64,000 nucleotides of DNA from Cheilinus undulatus (lineage: Eukaryota; Chordata; Actinopteri; Labriformes; Labridae), in assembly GCF_018320785.1 (NCBI RefSeq), contig NC_054866.1:34759000-34822999 (forward strand). The letters run 5' to 3'. Both the position numbers and the translations under genes were made by a program. The notes under the pieces were generated by a model. That model saw only the letters and a list, made by a program, of their open reading frames with translations, was not told where the DNA came from and searched no databases. Below, piece by piece: positions 32,046-46,800 of this stretch. The stretch's first letter is position 1, and every line of letters starts with the position of its first letter.

Positions 32046-33717
32046 ATAATGAAAATAGAACACTGATACTAAAGGTCTGATATATCAACACCATGTTATT
32101 GTAAGGATACTGAAAGCATCCTTTCAGTGACTCAGGGATTTAACCAACTGGGCTCAGGCAGAGAGGTCTAAATAAGTAGAAGTATATGTTTGATGTAAAA
32201 TTTCTTTGATCATTATGACACGATGGCATTAAAAAATAAAGAATAATATAAAAGTAATGTTGTAAAATATTACAAATTCAGGGGAAAGCATCTGGATACT
32301 GGAGTACAATCTGGAATCTGAAACAAAATTAGAGAATCTTATAAATTCTTGCAAAATGTTGCCTCAGGAGTTCACAGTTTTCTTTTGATGAAGAATTTTT
32401 GTGAAAATTACTTGAAAGGGATTTAATTTTTGAGACCAACCATTTATTTCACCTGCCTTAAATGTCTTCATCTAGACTTGACTGAATTTGAGAAATTGTA
32501 AATAGTAATGCTAAGCCCCTTAGTTTGTTTTCACTGTCATTGTAGGAAATAGAAGGCATTTAAAGCAAACAACAGATGACATTTTTATTATCTGTATCAC
32601 ATATCTTAATTGCTGGATTGATTGATTTTTATGTGAATAAAAGATGCCAGAACTGTATTTCAAATTATTTGATCAATTTAACACAAAAAGGTGCTAAAGG
32701 CAGATATGACCTGATTTTAATGACACTAACACTGCTTGATCTATCTACATGATAGACTAAAGGCCTGATCGAAAACACATCAGCTAAACCTTCATTCAAA
32801 TGAAAGAAGGGCTCAGTCGGTACATGTTTTACCTTTTAAAGTCATCTCTCTTGATGAATTTTTTCCAGCATTGACATTGGCAGAGCATGTTGCAGGCTAT
32901 GAGTTTACCGCGTGTGGTTGTGCAGCATTTTGAATGAAAAGCCCTGTGTCATCAGTATCACCATGATGTGCGCAGCGCCATAACAGTTTTGTATTTTCAG
33001 CAGATTCCCTAAAACACAAAACTCATCCTCTGTGATTGGTTGTGGCTCAGCATGCTCCATTGTTCCATCGGGCCGTTTGTTCGCTTGGTTTCCCTTGCAC
33101 AAACAAAACTTTCCTGTCACACACGGCAATATTGGGCTCCTCGGTGCTTTGACAACCCGAAATATTGGAATCTCTGACTTTTTCTGAGGGAAAAAGATAA
33201 AGGTAGGCTATTAATTCAAAACAAAAAGGGTTAAATCTTGGGTTTACACATGTGTGATGTTTGGGGGCAATACGTTTGTGTCTTCATTGCCACAATTAAT
33301 ATACAACCTCTTGAATGAATGTGCCATGAAGGGGATTTAAAATTTGGAGAAAGCACATTTTTATAAACATTTAAATGCAATGTAAAGTGTTTTTTTAATG
33401 GATGCAACTTTCTATTAAGTCAGAAAACAGTTCTAATGCGTTTAACATCATTTCCCATTTTTAAATCTACTCAATTTAGAATTTTTGGGAAAAAATTGGT
33501 CATTTTAATGAGGATAAGAAAAGTGTGATAAAATGCTTGTAAATTCATATTTTAAGGATAAATCAGATAAAACATGTCCATATTTTCCTTAAAATGTATC
33601 TAGGGTAATGCTGCTTTATTGTATCCGATGCTCTGTGACTGAAAATGTTGCATGGGTCATATGTTTGCAAGGCTCTCACCTGCTCTCCCTCTGTTTGTCA
33701 GTCAGTGTTTTTGGCAG
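32046..33717. other. Upstream region of lim2
   Basis: No coding exon recognised. The lim2 promoter and any non-coding first exon should lie here, since the acceptor-like tttttggcag just before the start codon suggests an upstream exon, but I could not place it. No clear TATA box. Confidence 0.4.
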
Positions 33718-33718
33718 G

Positions 33719-33893
33719 ATGTACAGCTTCATGGGAGGTGGGTTGTTCTGCGCTGGAGTCGGGAACATACTCCTCATTGTCTCCACGGCAACTGACTATT
33801 GGATGCAGTACCGTCACTCCAGCAATTACATGCACCAGGGCCTGTGGCGGTACTGTGTGCCTGGGAAATGCATGACACACACAGACAGCATCG
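33719..33893 (+). CDS. lim2: lim2 coding exon 1: helix 1 and GLW loop
   Basis: Holds the start codon, first transmembrane helix and most of the first extracellular loop, ending DSI plus one nucleotide at a gtgaga donor. An acceptor-like ag directly before gATG suggests splicing from a non-coding exon, as in mammalian LIM2. Confidence 0.92.
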
Positions 33894-35138
33894 GTGAGAC
33901 ATGCTGGGTGCAGTTTTCTGAAGCATGGGCAAAAGCCGAGGAGGCTGATTATAATTTATTTTCTGTTTTGCAGCAACCCTGATAAACAATGGATTTACTT
34001 TACTTTGAGGCTGATAACATAAACATGACATATTCAAGAGCAAAGAGATGGAGTTGATGATACTGTCCTTATAAAAGCTTTTTTCTCTTTGTCTCTTTTT
34101 TAATGTGTATTAGTTTATAGTAGGACTGTCAACATCAATTGCATTAACGATGATTAACTAAGTTCCACATTTAGTGCACTCATTTTTTAAAGCACTTAAT
34201 TGCATGTTCATTTCCTTTCAATCCATAACAAGCTTCATTTTTCATGGTAAAGTTCGTGTTATTGCCTTACATCTAACCATGAAAGCAGGAGACCTAAAAG
34301 GAAAGAAAAAACAGTTTTAAATGCAAAATAGTGGAATTTTAAAATGTGACAAACGGATTTGATTAATCGCAATCAGTTACAGAAATTCTGAGATTAACAG
34401 CAATTAAAAATTGGCATTTTCAACAGCCTTATTTCATAGTTTTAATTACATTTGCCCCAGTGGTATCCCATTTAGTTCAGGTAAATACAGCCAAATTTAA
34501 TAACAGTATATCAGAGCTTAAGAAAAGCATATTTGACTGTTAACATACAAATATTAGCACTCTAAGTTACATGTATTGGGTAATGAAAGTACCTTAAAAT
34601 CTGCTGTCCATATCTCCTCCATCCTCAGCATACTGGGATGCCACTCGGGCCTTCATGATTCTCTCCCTGCTGGCCTGCTTCATCGGCATAGTGATCGGGG
34701 TCATGGCCTTCATCCACTACTCCTCCTTTGACGGGTTTGACAAGACTTTTGCTGCCGGCATCCTCTTCTTCATCTCCTGTAGGCATCTCAGACACAGCAC
34801 ATAGTTTAGTGCTGCAGAAAGTACACCAGTTTAATTTGAGAATTTAATTTTTTCTTACAGGCTTCTTTGTGTTGCTGGCAATGGCTGTGTACACAGGAGT
34901 GACAGTGAACTATTACGGTAAACGCTATGGCAGCTGGCGGTTCTCCTGGTCCTACATAATGGGCTGGGTGGCAGTGGTGCTCACGTTCTTCTCAGGTAAG
35001 CATCCAAACACCAAGATGTGAGATAAAAAAAAAAACTTGTGTATTTTTTTCATAACAATTTGATTATTTTTTTTAGGTATCTTCTACATGTGTGCCTACC
35101 GGATGCATGAATGCCCAAGAAACTCTAACTCACGCTAA
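33719..35138 (+). CDS. lim2: Lens fibre membrane intrinsic protein LIM2 (MP20)
   Basis: Four-pass membrane protein of the PMP22/claudin family, abundant in lens fibre cell junctions. Coding exons: 33719-33893, 34629-34778, 34861-34995 and 35077-35138; 522 nt, 173 aa, the same length as mammalian LIM2. Seen: start MYSFMGGGLFCAGVG, first helix to about residue 24, extracellular loop with MQYR, the family GLW motif at 41-43 and Cys46/Cys51, helices 2-4 in exons 2-4, WRFSWSYIMGW and a GIFYMCAYR-HEC end. Trp43 and Trp61, positions reported as C-mannosylated in mammalian MP20, are both present. The start is fixed by homology. Fish carry several lim2 paralogues, so the number suffix is unknown. Convergent with hspa8. 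Confidence 0.95.
34121..34431 (+). mobile_element. hAT-type MITE in lim2 intron 1
   Basis: Starts taggactgtcaacatcaatt and ends aattggcattttcaacagcctta, so the ends are diverged inverted repeats of the TAGGGCTGTCAA type. The interior has gattaatcgcaatcag and ttaacgatgattaac, typical of this family. Same terminus type as 53,444-54,540 and a half element near 35,380. Confidence 0.6.
34629..34778 (+). CDS. lim2: lim2 coding exon 2: helix 2 and intracellular loop
   Basis: Encodes AYWDATRAFMIL and a hydrophobic second helix (LACFIGIVIGVMAF), then FDKTFAAGILFF, the start of helix 3. Acceptor catcctcag, donor gtaggc; phase 1 at both ends. Confidence 0.93.
34861..34995 (+). CDS. lim2: lim2 coding exon 3: helix 3, loop 2, start of helix 4
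   Basis: Encodes FVLLAMAVYTGVTV, then YYGKRYGSWRFSWSYI and helix 4 (WVAVVLTFFSG). YTGVTV and WRFSWSY are LIM2 hallmarks. Only 82 bp from exon 2. Confidence 0.94.
35077..35138 (+). CDS. lim2: lim2 coding exon 4: C-terminus
   Basis: Encodes IFYMCAYRMHECPR and a short Asn/Ser tail (NSNSR), with the TAA stop at 35,136-35,138. Acceptor is a T-rich tract ending tttag. Confidence 0.93.
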
Positions 35139-35261
35139 CCTGCCAAAAACCTTCAACACACATCAGCACTGCTTTGTAATACTCAGCTGAGAGGAACCGA
35201 TGTACACCCAAATGAACTCCGCAACCACTTTCTGCCAACGTGAATACTCATGAATAAGCAA

Positions 35262-35267
35262 AATAAA
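35262..35267 (+). terminator. polyadenylation signal of lim2
   Basis: AATAAA in agcaaaataaaagac, 124 bases after the stop, giving a short 3'UTR. A TTTGTTGCC stretch follows. Confidence 0.7.
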
Positions 35268-36445
35268 AGACAAGAAAACAATGAGTTTGTTGCCTGCAGT
35301 TTTAAATTTCCAGCATATGAAATAGACGTATGAAACTATCCTAGTAACAAGCCTGGAGTCAACGTAGCTCCAGAAAGGCTGTCAACATTAATGCATTAAT
35401 CACATTTCCTTAAGGTCCATAATCAATGCTTTTTTGCACGATTAATTGCATATTTTCTGTCCCATGGCACTTGAGTTAAGCTGCTGTAAAGTCTCAATGC
35501 AGCCACAATGATGTGAAATAAGTCCACCACTGCTCATTAATATCTCATTTCACTTAAAAGAACTCACAGACAGCTCAGTGGACAAGTCCAAAATAATCTG
35601 CACCCTGCATTGTAAAATATTTGCAATTTCTCATCCATAAAAACCCTGTTTTACCTGATTAAGTTCATGAAATACTCGTAGATTTTCCTGAATTTCCTTA
35701 TTTTCTTTCAAAATTAAAGTTTGTATCCACAGAAGAAATCAAACCTTATTTTAACCTCCTCAACCCAGGGACTTCGTTTTTGCACTTTTGGTATCTCCTA
35801 TTTTATTAGGATTAGTAGCATCTGATAAATATAACAAAATATTGTTTTTCAACTAGTTTAAAAAAAATTATGTCCTCATAAATGGACAGTGGGTCTATTA
35901 AACCATGTAAAACATTGAAGACACCACTGTGTAACACAATATGGGCAATTCTATATTCAGTTGGATATAGTTTTTGGTTGACTTCAGTGCTAGTTTACTC
36001 TATTTTGTTTGAACTTCAAGACCGTCTGTTTTTATGCTTACTCTATCAATCTGAGTTCATGCCTTTGTTATGTCTGTTACAGCACTTTAATATCTGTTTT
36101 TAAAAGTGCTATATACATTAAGTTTTATTTCACTGAGGCACCCTAAAACACATTAAAACATATGCTGCTCCTTTAAGTCAAAGTTTTATCCTGCTGGTTT
36201 CACCAAGGATTTCGACATCAGATTAATATTTCTAACTAACAGGGCTTACTAGAAAGTCTGGGTGTGTTTATCACAGCAGCTTTGAGCGAGAATAATGAAT
36301 AATGAATAGAACTGTCCTGCAGATACAGCTAATATGATAAGTCTGAACTGTCTCACCAGTAACATGCAGAGCTGAACTTTTTTAACCAGGTACTGCATTT
36401 CAGGAGAAGAAAGACACAAAATGAGCCCAAGTTCACCAAAAACCT
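35268..36445. other. lim2-hspa8 convergent intergenic spacer
   Basis: About 1.2 kb with no gene. At 35,378-35,600 lies half of a TAGGGCTGTCAA-type element (gctgtcaacattaatgcattaatcac) followed by a stretch (gaactcacagacagctcagtggacaagtcc) whose reverse complement resembles 6,840-6,900. The rest is AT-rich, unclassified. Confidence 0.5.
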
Positions 36446-36451
36446 TTTATT
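36446..36451 (-). terminator. polyadenylation signal of hspa8
   Basis: TTTATT on the + strand reads AATAAA on the gene strand, about 315 bases after the hspa8 stop. The 3'UTR is therefore about 330 nt. Confidence 0.7.
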
Positions 36452-36765
36452 CTATCATATTTTCAAAGTGTAAAGCAGCACCCACTCTTTCTGGAAGAAA
36501 ACAAAAGTATAAAATAACAGAAACAGGTTTGAATGAAAATAATACTGTCACCCGAACAGACCACCAGCGAGAAAACCCACAGTGCAAGAGTTGTCTTAAA
36601 GCCTTGTATATAAAATTATCAAAAGAAAATTCCAAACAAAGCTGTTCAAAGTGTCTGAGAACAACAATTAAGAACTCTTGTGATAATATGACCGCTATCC
36701 CCTCTCACACCAGCTTTTGAAAGACGAAAGAGAGTAAACTCATGTAAGTCTGCTCAGCCGTGAAT

Positions 36766-39464
<2,699 letters not shown>

Positions 39465-39469
39465 GATTC

Positions 39470-41003
39470 CTGAGAATATGAAGTTGATCAGCTGTTAATA
39501 ACATAGTGGCACAAGAATCAAAATCTGGTCACATGGGGGATGAGTAACACAATCCTTCACTTAGTGATGTGGGTGGCATCTGTGATGCATATTTGTAGTG
39601 TTGGGTAATGAGGCTATTATCAGACTCTGAACAGCTCAAACAGAAGTGGAAACACACTGCCTCAGTGAAGTGAGGGGTCCACAGCACCTGTTTTTAAACA
39701 GCTTCTCAGTGGCTGTTTTTGTTGTGACTACACTGGGCAACAAGGAGGAAAGGGGGTTTTATAGGGCAGGTTCAAAAAATGATAATTTATAAAATTAAGC
39801 ACCATTTTATTAAGTTTTATCATTCCATAGTCACTGAGCTTCAGTGGCATTCATTGAGTTGATATTTGCTGGTAGGATACCCTTCTCCTGCAATTTAGAC
39901 AATCAGTTAATCAGTTAGATTATTATTCAAGTGTAAATAGTCAAACTTGATCTTTAACGGTGCTCTAGTATTGGATACGGCAGTAGACTGAATAAATTCA
40001 ATTAAACAAGTCAACCTGGGGTCTGATTTATTGCTGGTTTCTATTTTTACCTTTAAACAATTATTCTTAAAAGTGTGTGAATTAATTTTAAAAAAATCAA
40101 AGAAAACGTAAGTTAAAAAAAGTTGAACTTGAACTGGTTTTTTTAGCCATTTAGATAACCTGAAAAACAGGTTGATGAGTACAGTTGTACCTTGTGTCAC
40201 AATGCAAATATCTTATCAAGGTGACTTAGTCAGCAGGAATCACTTGGAATCGCCCTATGTTTGCTGTTGCTATAGTAGCAGAATCAATAAACTGTAATAT
40301 TAACCTATCGGTAATCCACAAGAGCAGTCATAACAGCTTCTCAAAGCAACAGTTCTCATACTTGGGGGTTGTACACAGAGGTGGAAAAAGTACCACACTA
40401 CTGTACTCATGTAAAGGTAAAGTTAATTTGACTAAAATTACTTAAGTATAAGTAAAAGTACTAGTCTATAAATCTATTCAAGTAAAAGTTAAAAGTGAGT
40501 CATTTAAAGTTTAATTGAGTGTCTACTTTTGTGTACAAAAGGTGCTTTCACAGTAAAATATAATATTTCTTTAATGTGCAATAACTACAAGAGAATATGG
40601 CTCTCCAGCCAGGTTGTATGTTATGAGGTGTGACTTAACCTTAAGTAAAACGCAGCAGCTGATTTGGTAAGAAATGTGGGGTTTGTGCTACTGACTGTCA
40701 TGTGAAGTTAAAGTGATTCTAAAGTAAAATACGTCCCCCAAAATTGAGCATAAAGTGTTTGTTCAAGCAGGTCACAGAATCAAGTTCTGCCATAACTGTG
40801 ATCAGCTGATATCCAGCTGATTTGCTCTAAGCATGCTATTGGCTTATCACTCTCATGCTGCCTTATTTAAACTGCTCTTGCCTGGCTACAATCTGTCGCT
40901 CTATCTGCAAACTGTTCTTGCAACCTTCCTCCATCCCACCTCCTCCTTTATCCTGTTTCTGCCTTAATCAATATAATTCTGATGTCACTGCTGCCTGCTC
41001 TGC

Positions 41004-41035
<32 letters not shown>

Positions 41036-42502
41036 CTTCTCCCTGCCTCAGGCTTTCCTTATCGCAGAAAGAGCAGGAATGTGTGCTGTTTCTGCTTAAT
41101 GCTTTCCACGCAGGCTCGTAGAAGGGCAGCAAGATCCCAAAGCAGCCACACCTAACACAAAGAACAGCATAAGTGCTACACAATAACTGCCAGTTAATAA
41201 ATAATAAAGACGCAAATGGTATCTTTCTTGACCAAGTAGTCACGGCTAAAATATACTTAAATAAAAGTAATGGGCAAAAAAAGTACTACAAAAAAGTATA
41301 AGTACACAGTTGTACTGTTTCAGACAAGTACACGTTTCGGAAATGTTGAGATATTCTGATCATAGTTTAAAGCTTAAGCATAAAAGACTTACAGAAAAAC
41401 AATAAACTGAACAATATTTACTTTATCAGAAAAGTAACGATCAAAGAAAAGGCACCAATGGGCTTTTGGGCTCCTGTTTGAGTTCCACCTCCGGACAGTC
41501 CACATGTTGTTATGGAATCTCCCTCAGGATTAATAAAGTATCTGTTTGTTTAACCATTTTGTCATGGATATAGCAGATTTTAGAAAACAAAGAAAGTTTT
41601 AAAGGTGCCCCTTTAAATCAGTCATATACAGAGAATTTTACTCTTTCCAGTAAAACAGGACGATCTCATTATTATGCACAAGACTGTGTTCCATCTCTTT
41701 TAAACTACACAAATATAACCTAAATCTACACAGAACCCAGTGTGGGACTGGCCTAGTGCTAATGTAACAGCATATTAGCAGGAACCCCCTTAATTGTTTG
41801 CTTGAAGGCCAAAGCGTTATACAATATAAGTTTGACAGCCCAACAGCAAAGGGTTAATGGAGCCGCATGCTGTGCTGCATCATTAGCTTAGCTGTCAACA
41901 GCAGCCTTGGTACATGAGGGCGTGTCACTGCACATTTCAGCAGGCTGGGAACTTTCTGGACTCTTCCTTTTACTTCCTTGAAAGAATACACGCAACAGAG
42001 ACGTTACATAACCTGTCTTTTACATATGCACAACTTTAACGCAGATTAACAATTTAGTTTAAAAAAAATCCTAAACTAAGTCCAAGGCACAGCGGCAGAG
42101 AGGAACCAGTTGTGTGAGCAGCACAGACTTCAGTCAGGGGTTAGCAGCATCATTTCATACCTGTTGTTAGCCACGTTTTTTTTTAACAAACGGTCATTTT
42201 CAACGCTTATTTCGTTTGCTTAAACACACATAAACAGTACACAAGTTAGCTCAGAGCATTGAATGTTTATAGAAGTTTTTGTGAATTAAAAAGTGAAGCT
42301 GTATTTGAATATAAAGCATGGACACGACAGAACAAGTAGGCTAACTGTTAGCTTACTGTCAAAAAAGCACATTCAACAGCCGTTGAAAGTAAATGGCGTT
42401 ATCGAATTGTAAACCTCTTCAGTGTAACTGTTAAAGTCGTGTTGCTCTTATCAGCATCTGTAAAAGTTTCTAAGACACGTCATTTTACCCACACATACTC
42501 AC
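39470..42502 (-). other. hspa8 intron 1 (5'UTR intron)
   Basis: About 3.0 kb between the non-coding first exon and the ATG exon, bounded by a GTGAGT donor (42,497-42,502) and a TCTCAG acceptor. Contains the aagtaaaagtac-type MITE at 40.4-41.3 kb and the second copy of the repeat first seen at 5.74 kb. Confidence 0.7.
40376..41340 (+). mobile_element. Non-autonomous element with aagtaaaagtac-type ends
   Basis: Left part cagaggtggaaaaagtacca, then many aagtaaaagtac-like words; right part gtactacaaaaaagtataagtacac. This is a familiar fish repeat with stuttering AAGTA arms. Its centre (40,790-41,130) is the same sequence as 5,741-6,055 and includes a run of 28 T near 41,004. Class not certain. 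Confidence 0.55.
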
Positions 42503-42650
42503 CTCCGTTCAGTTTTGAGTGTGTCGTTTGTTTTTCTTATCGCTTAAGTTGCTCTATTTCAATACTGCAGGCTGGATTCTCCCTGAGTGTCTGGGTCTGA
42601 CAGGTCCCCGGTGCCCGCTGTCTGCGTCTGGGAGCGGCCGCGCCTCCTCT
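42503..42650 (-). other. hspa8: hspa8 non-coding first exon (approximate 5' end)
   Basis: The minus-strand sequence ends aactgaacggag at a consensus gtgagt donor and is preceded by a GC-rich stretch with gcggccgc. This fits the untranslated exon 1 of vertebrate HSPA8. The transcription start cannot be fixed from sequence; 42,650 is a guess. Confidence 0.6.
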
Positions 42651-42659
42651 TCAACATCC

Positions 42660-42745
42660 CCACTCAGAACTCTCTAGAACACAGGAGGAGCGATGTTGGC
42701 CAACCCTCCTCCATCATTTCTCTCTTTGAAAATGGGCCAATAAAA
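42660..42745 (-). promoter_or_regulatory. hspa8 promoter: HSE-like triplet and CCAAT boxes
   Basis: gaactctctagaac at 42,667-42,680 fits three alternating heat-shock half-sites (GAA-nn-TTC-nn-GAA) with one mismatch in the middle unit. Upstream on the gene strand are a reversed CCAAT (ATTGG; + strand ccaat at 42,737-42,741) and ttggccaac at about 42,696-42,704. CpG-rich DNA follows toward exon 1. This suits a constitutive but stress-responsive gene. Confidence 0.6.
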
Positions 42746-42858
42746 AACACTGGCTTCCGATTTCAACAGCTGTTGCTACCAAGAGTTTGGGTGAGTAAGC
42801 TCGAAGTGAGATTGGCAGCTAACAGTCACACCATAGCCGTAGTAGTAGTGTTGTAGGG

Positions 42859-43825
42859 CAGTGGTTCCAAACCTGGGGTCCAGGGACCCAGAAATCTCAG
42901 GGGAGGCATGGTGCCCTCTCTGCTCTGACATTGTTAAACTTAGATATACATATTGCTGTACACATCAAAACCTCGTATGTCCATAATCTTCCCTTTTAAA
43001 AGTATAAAAAAGCTGTATGTTTCATTCAGTTTAACATTTGGTCATAGTCTGCGTCTTTTTGCCCCTCTTTTGCTTTAAAATCGGTTCAATCCCACTGACA
43101 AATGCAGGGTGACTAATACCACTGACTTATGAAACTATTTATAAATTGTGAAAAATGGTGGGGAGAGGTTTTGGCCTGACGCCAGTGAGATATCCCTTTT
43201 AAATAATGATTAGAAACATAGTGGATGTTGCTCTATAGAGGTCACATGAAGAAATAAAGAGGATTCATTTTTTGCACAAAAAGTACTTTTTAAAGGGAGA
43301 AAATAATTTCTTAAAATGATAAAGTCACATGTTTACAAGAAAACAAACTCTGAATTTCAGAGTTTAAAAAGTCATTGATTTATGAGAAAAAAAATTGAAA
43401 TTTATTTTTTTTTAAGTTTTTTACACAAAACTGAAAACAGAGGATTTTTAGTAGTTTTTGACTTTGTAATCTCAAAATTCTAAGTATTGGTTCAGATACA
43501 TTTACAAATTTTAAAGTAAAAAGACGTGAGTTTTCCAGTAAATTAAAAACTTTATAAACGTAAGTTTTTTTTTTTAAATGAACAGATCCTGTTTATTATT
43601 TTTTTTGTCTAGAGTGGTCCTAATACATCATTGTACTGATGGATAGTTTATACATAGATCTTTTGTTAGGAGCAAGTATATGTAGGCCTATTATGTTGGG
43701 ATTTTTTCCAATAAGAACAATTAAAACTGACTTGTAATTTTTTTCCAAGTAGATTTGGGGGGCTTAGTTTTTGTTAGATATGAGTACTGGGGGCCCAAAG
43801 CAAAATAGGTTGGGAACCATTACTG
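42859..43825 (+). mobile_element. hAT-type MITE
   Basis: Left end cagtggttccaaacctgggg; right end aggttgggaaccattactg, its diverged inverse. CAGTGGTTC-type termini are typical of hAT elements. The interior is non-coding, AT-rich. It lies just upstream of the hspa8 promoter. Confidence 0.65.
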
Positions 43826-46800
43826 TAGAGAGTACTCTGACCTAGACGCAGACTCAGGCTATATGAGAGGCAAGGGCTAAATGGAAAGGGCACCACCAGC
43901 TGATTCCATCATCCCAACAGGTAAGCCTCATGTAAAGAGGTGGAAAGGCTTGTAAATAGTTTAAGAAAACCAATGGAAAGCAAAACAATGTCAGCTGTAA
44001 CAGTAAAATCAACAGTTATCTGCCTCTGCCACTTTCCTCTGCTGACTGCTGTGTGGATCTCTTCCCTGGTTGAACCTCCGCAGACAGTTTAGGATGCTGT
44101 TCTCTGAGCTCGTCAAAAGAGTTTTTAAACTGGTGCAGACTGTGTATGTAACTTTTTTGCACCCTGATGGTTTAGAAGACCACGACACAGCTTTGCATAG
44201 GTCTATTTGAAATCTTCTTGAAGACTACATCTGAAGTTTAACTTTAATTTTCAGCCATGAATTACAGCTGTGTCAGAAAGCAGAAAGGGTCGGAGTTAAG
44301 GAGCACAGAACTAGAAGTAACTGAGCCAAATCTAGGTATGATAAAGCAGCTTTAGCAAATCAACTACACATTCTATTTTAAACGATCTGAGATTCTCCTA
44401 TCCCAAACCTCTATCTGGGGCCCACCAAAAAAAACCCTGTTCAACCATAACATCACAACATTACATCAGTTTTTTATTTGCTTGGTCAAGAAAGATCAGA
44501 AATTTTGGTCACGATTTCTCATGCAGTAGCCGATTGTGGGTCCTGTGGCTCCACCAGTTGAGAACCACTGGTTTAATGGCTATTAGGAGCCCAAATCAAA
44601 TGGCCTTTGAGTTTTAGATAAAAATTCTGAGCAGATATTGTCATCATAACAATGAAACAAAGTTATACCTAGGTGTCACTTTCTCCTTCAAACTGGACAA
44701 ATGACCCCATCTTGTGACCAGAGATGTTATAAACTGACTTCCCATGTGTGTTTTAAAACCTCATCAACTTTGAAGGCCTCATTATTTCAAACTGAATGTG
44801 TGATGAATCTGTTAACAGTGTCTCAAAGAGATCACTGGCTTAAAGTAAGTAGGACTTAAAAATGGGTCTCATATTATCACACTTCACTCCTCTTTAGCTT
44901 CAGCCCAAAGCTGGACAGCTCTTCCTCCAGACTGTTGTCTTTTAAGAAGGGACACATATCATGAATTGTGTTGTGTAAATTGTTTGAGACATTAGTCACT
45001 CTGCACTAACATGTAATTGCATGTAAAAAAAAATCCTCCCTGTCTTCTTATCTAACACCAGTACATTCCCAGGGCTTGCTTTCACTGAAATGGGGGCGTG
45101 GTTGCTCTGGAGGGTGGGAAGTGGCATTTGACTGCTTTCATGTGACATCACACACTCATGCAACGGCCCCAAGGCAAACAAGAAGGGCTTCTTACGGCTG
45201 TACAGTATAGAAAAAATGATATCTCAGATGCTACCTGTGTGTTTAAGCCAGGATTTTTTTTTTGATTGAACTAAAGTGGCTCTTCAAGGTGATGCACTAA
45301 CTGATTAGGAGACAAGCCAGGGTTATACTTTTATAGAACCACATCTGAGAAGGAAAACCCAGAGATGAGTACAAAGCATGTAGATGCTGTATTTTGTTAA
45401 TTATATCAGTCTTAACCTTAATGATTGTTGACACTGGTCCATGTGATATTTAGTAATGTTGGCTTATCAGCACTAACTAATCCTGTGAAGATCCAGTGAA
45501 GAATTTCTTGCCCTTCACCTCCAAACAGCAGCACTATAGAGCTAAACTTTGGATGAATACATATATTTGCCCATACTTTTGTAGACTTTCATGTCCCTGT
45601 GCTTTAAAAGGGACCAAATGACAAAACATACAGTTTAAAATTAATATCTCTGATTTTCTCAGTGGTCAGGTGATGTAAAAATTCTTTAAGGAGTTAGAAA
45701 ATTTCAGTGCCTGGCACAGCTCAACATTGGTAGCTGCTACTAACCTAAGCACTCCTTGCCCTCCAGACCTCTGCACTGGTCACATGACTCAAAGGTATAA
45801 CTAGGCCTACAAATCACTGGCACAGAGAATTTGACTACCAAAAGACAAAGATTTTTTGGGATATGAGCAAAGTGAATGTTCACTCTGGGTTGCACGAACA
45901 GGAACGCCAAGTGACAATACCGCCCTCCTGAAGCTGTAAGTCAGTTGGTGTTCCTGACAGAAAAGGAACTTATAAAATGCACAAACATGTTACTGCAACA
46001 AAATTGTCCTAACAGCCATTTCAGACTGGCAGTGTTCTGTTTTATAGGCTACCGGACATATCAGACTTTCTTAGATCTCTTTTCAAGTCTCATGAACAGA
46101 AGAAGAGAACATTTTTTCTCTGCTGTAAAGTGGCGTATCACTGTCCACCCACCAGAACTTATAATAAACCTACATTGATTATAATACCTAAGGTATCACA
46201 GTCATTTTCTTCTCAGTCTGAACCGTGAATATCATTCAGGGCGTTTTTTTTTAAACGATGATTGTTTTCAGCTGCGGCATTTGTCAGTGATTGGTCAGTC
46301 ATATGCTTTTATTGGCCACATCAGATGTTTCATAAATCACACGAGGACTTTGTGGTAAGATGATTTACACACTTAAATCCAGTGTAGATTTCAAGTTTTA
46401 AGATTGATAAATATCAACAGCTGTGCAGAGCTGTAAAGTTTTCCATGTTTTCACTGTTCAGCCAGCATGCCGCTTGCTAACTTGTCAATTGTTGGTTTGT
46501 GACTTGATAGGTTGCAGAAGGTCCAATAATGACTTGCTTGGACAGATATAGAGCATTCCTACCACTGTTGTGAAGTTAGTCAGACGGACTTTTGTCAATA
46601 AATAAATTCTTCCTCTTTTCTTGTATACTCATGAAGGACACTAGTGTCCTAAGGCCTTAATTATCTGTCTTCTCCAAGGACTTAATAACTATATTTACAG
46701 TATAACCGCCTCCGACTTCCTGAAGCTGCCCAGTTCCAGATTTGATGCCAGTTTGCTTCCTTGCCATGGGAACCTGACTACAGCAACAGGTTTATTTAAA

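Noticed and set aside
46635-46650. 16-bp palindrome aggacactagtgtcct as a protein-binding site
   Set aside because: No neighbouring gene or second copy to support a regulatory role; a chance palindrome in an intergenic region is as likely.
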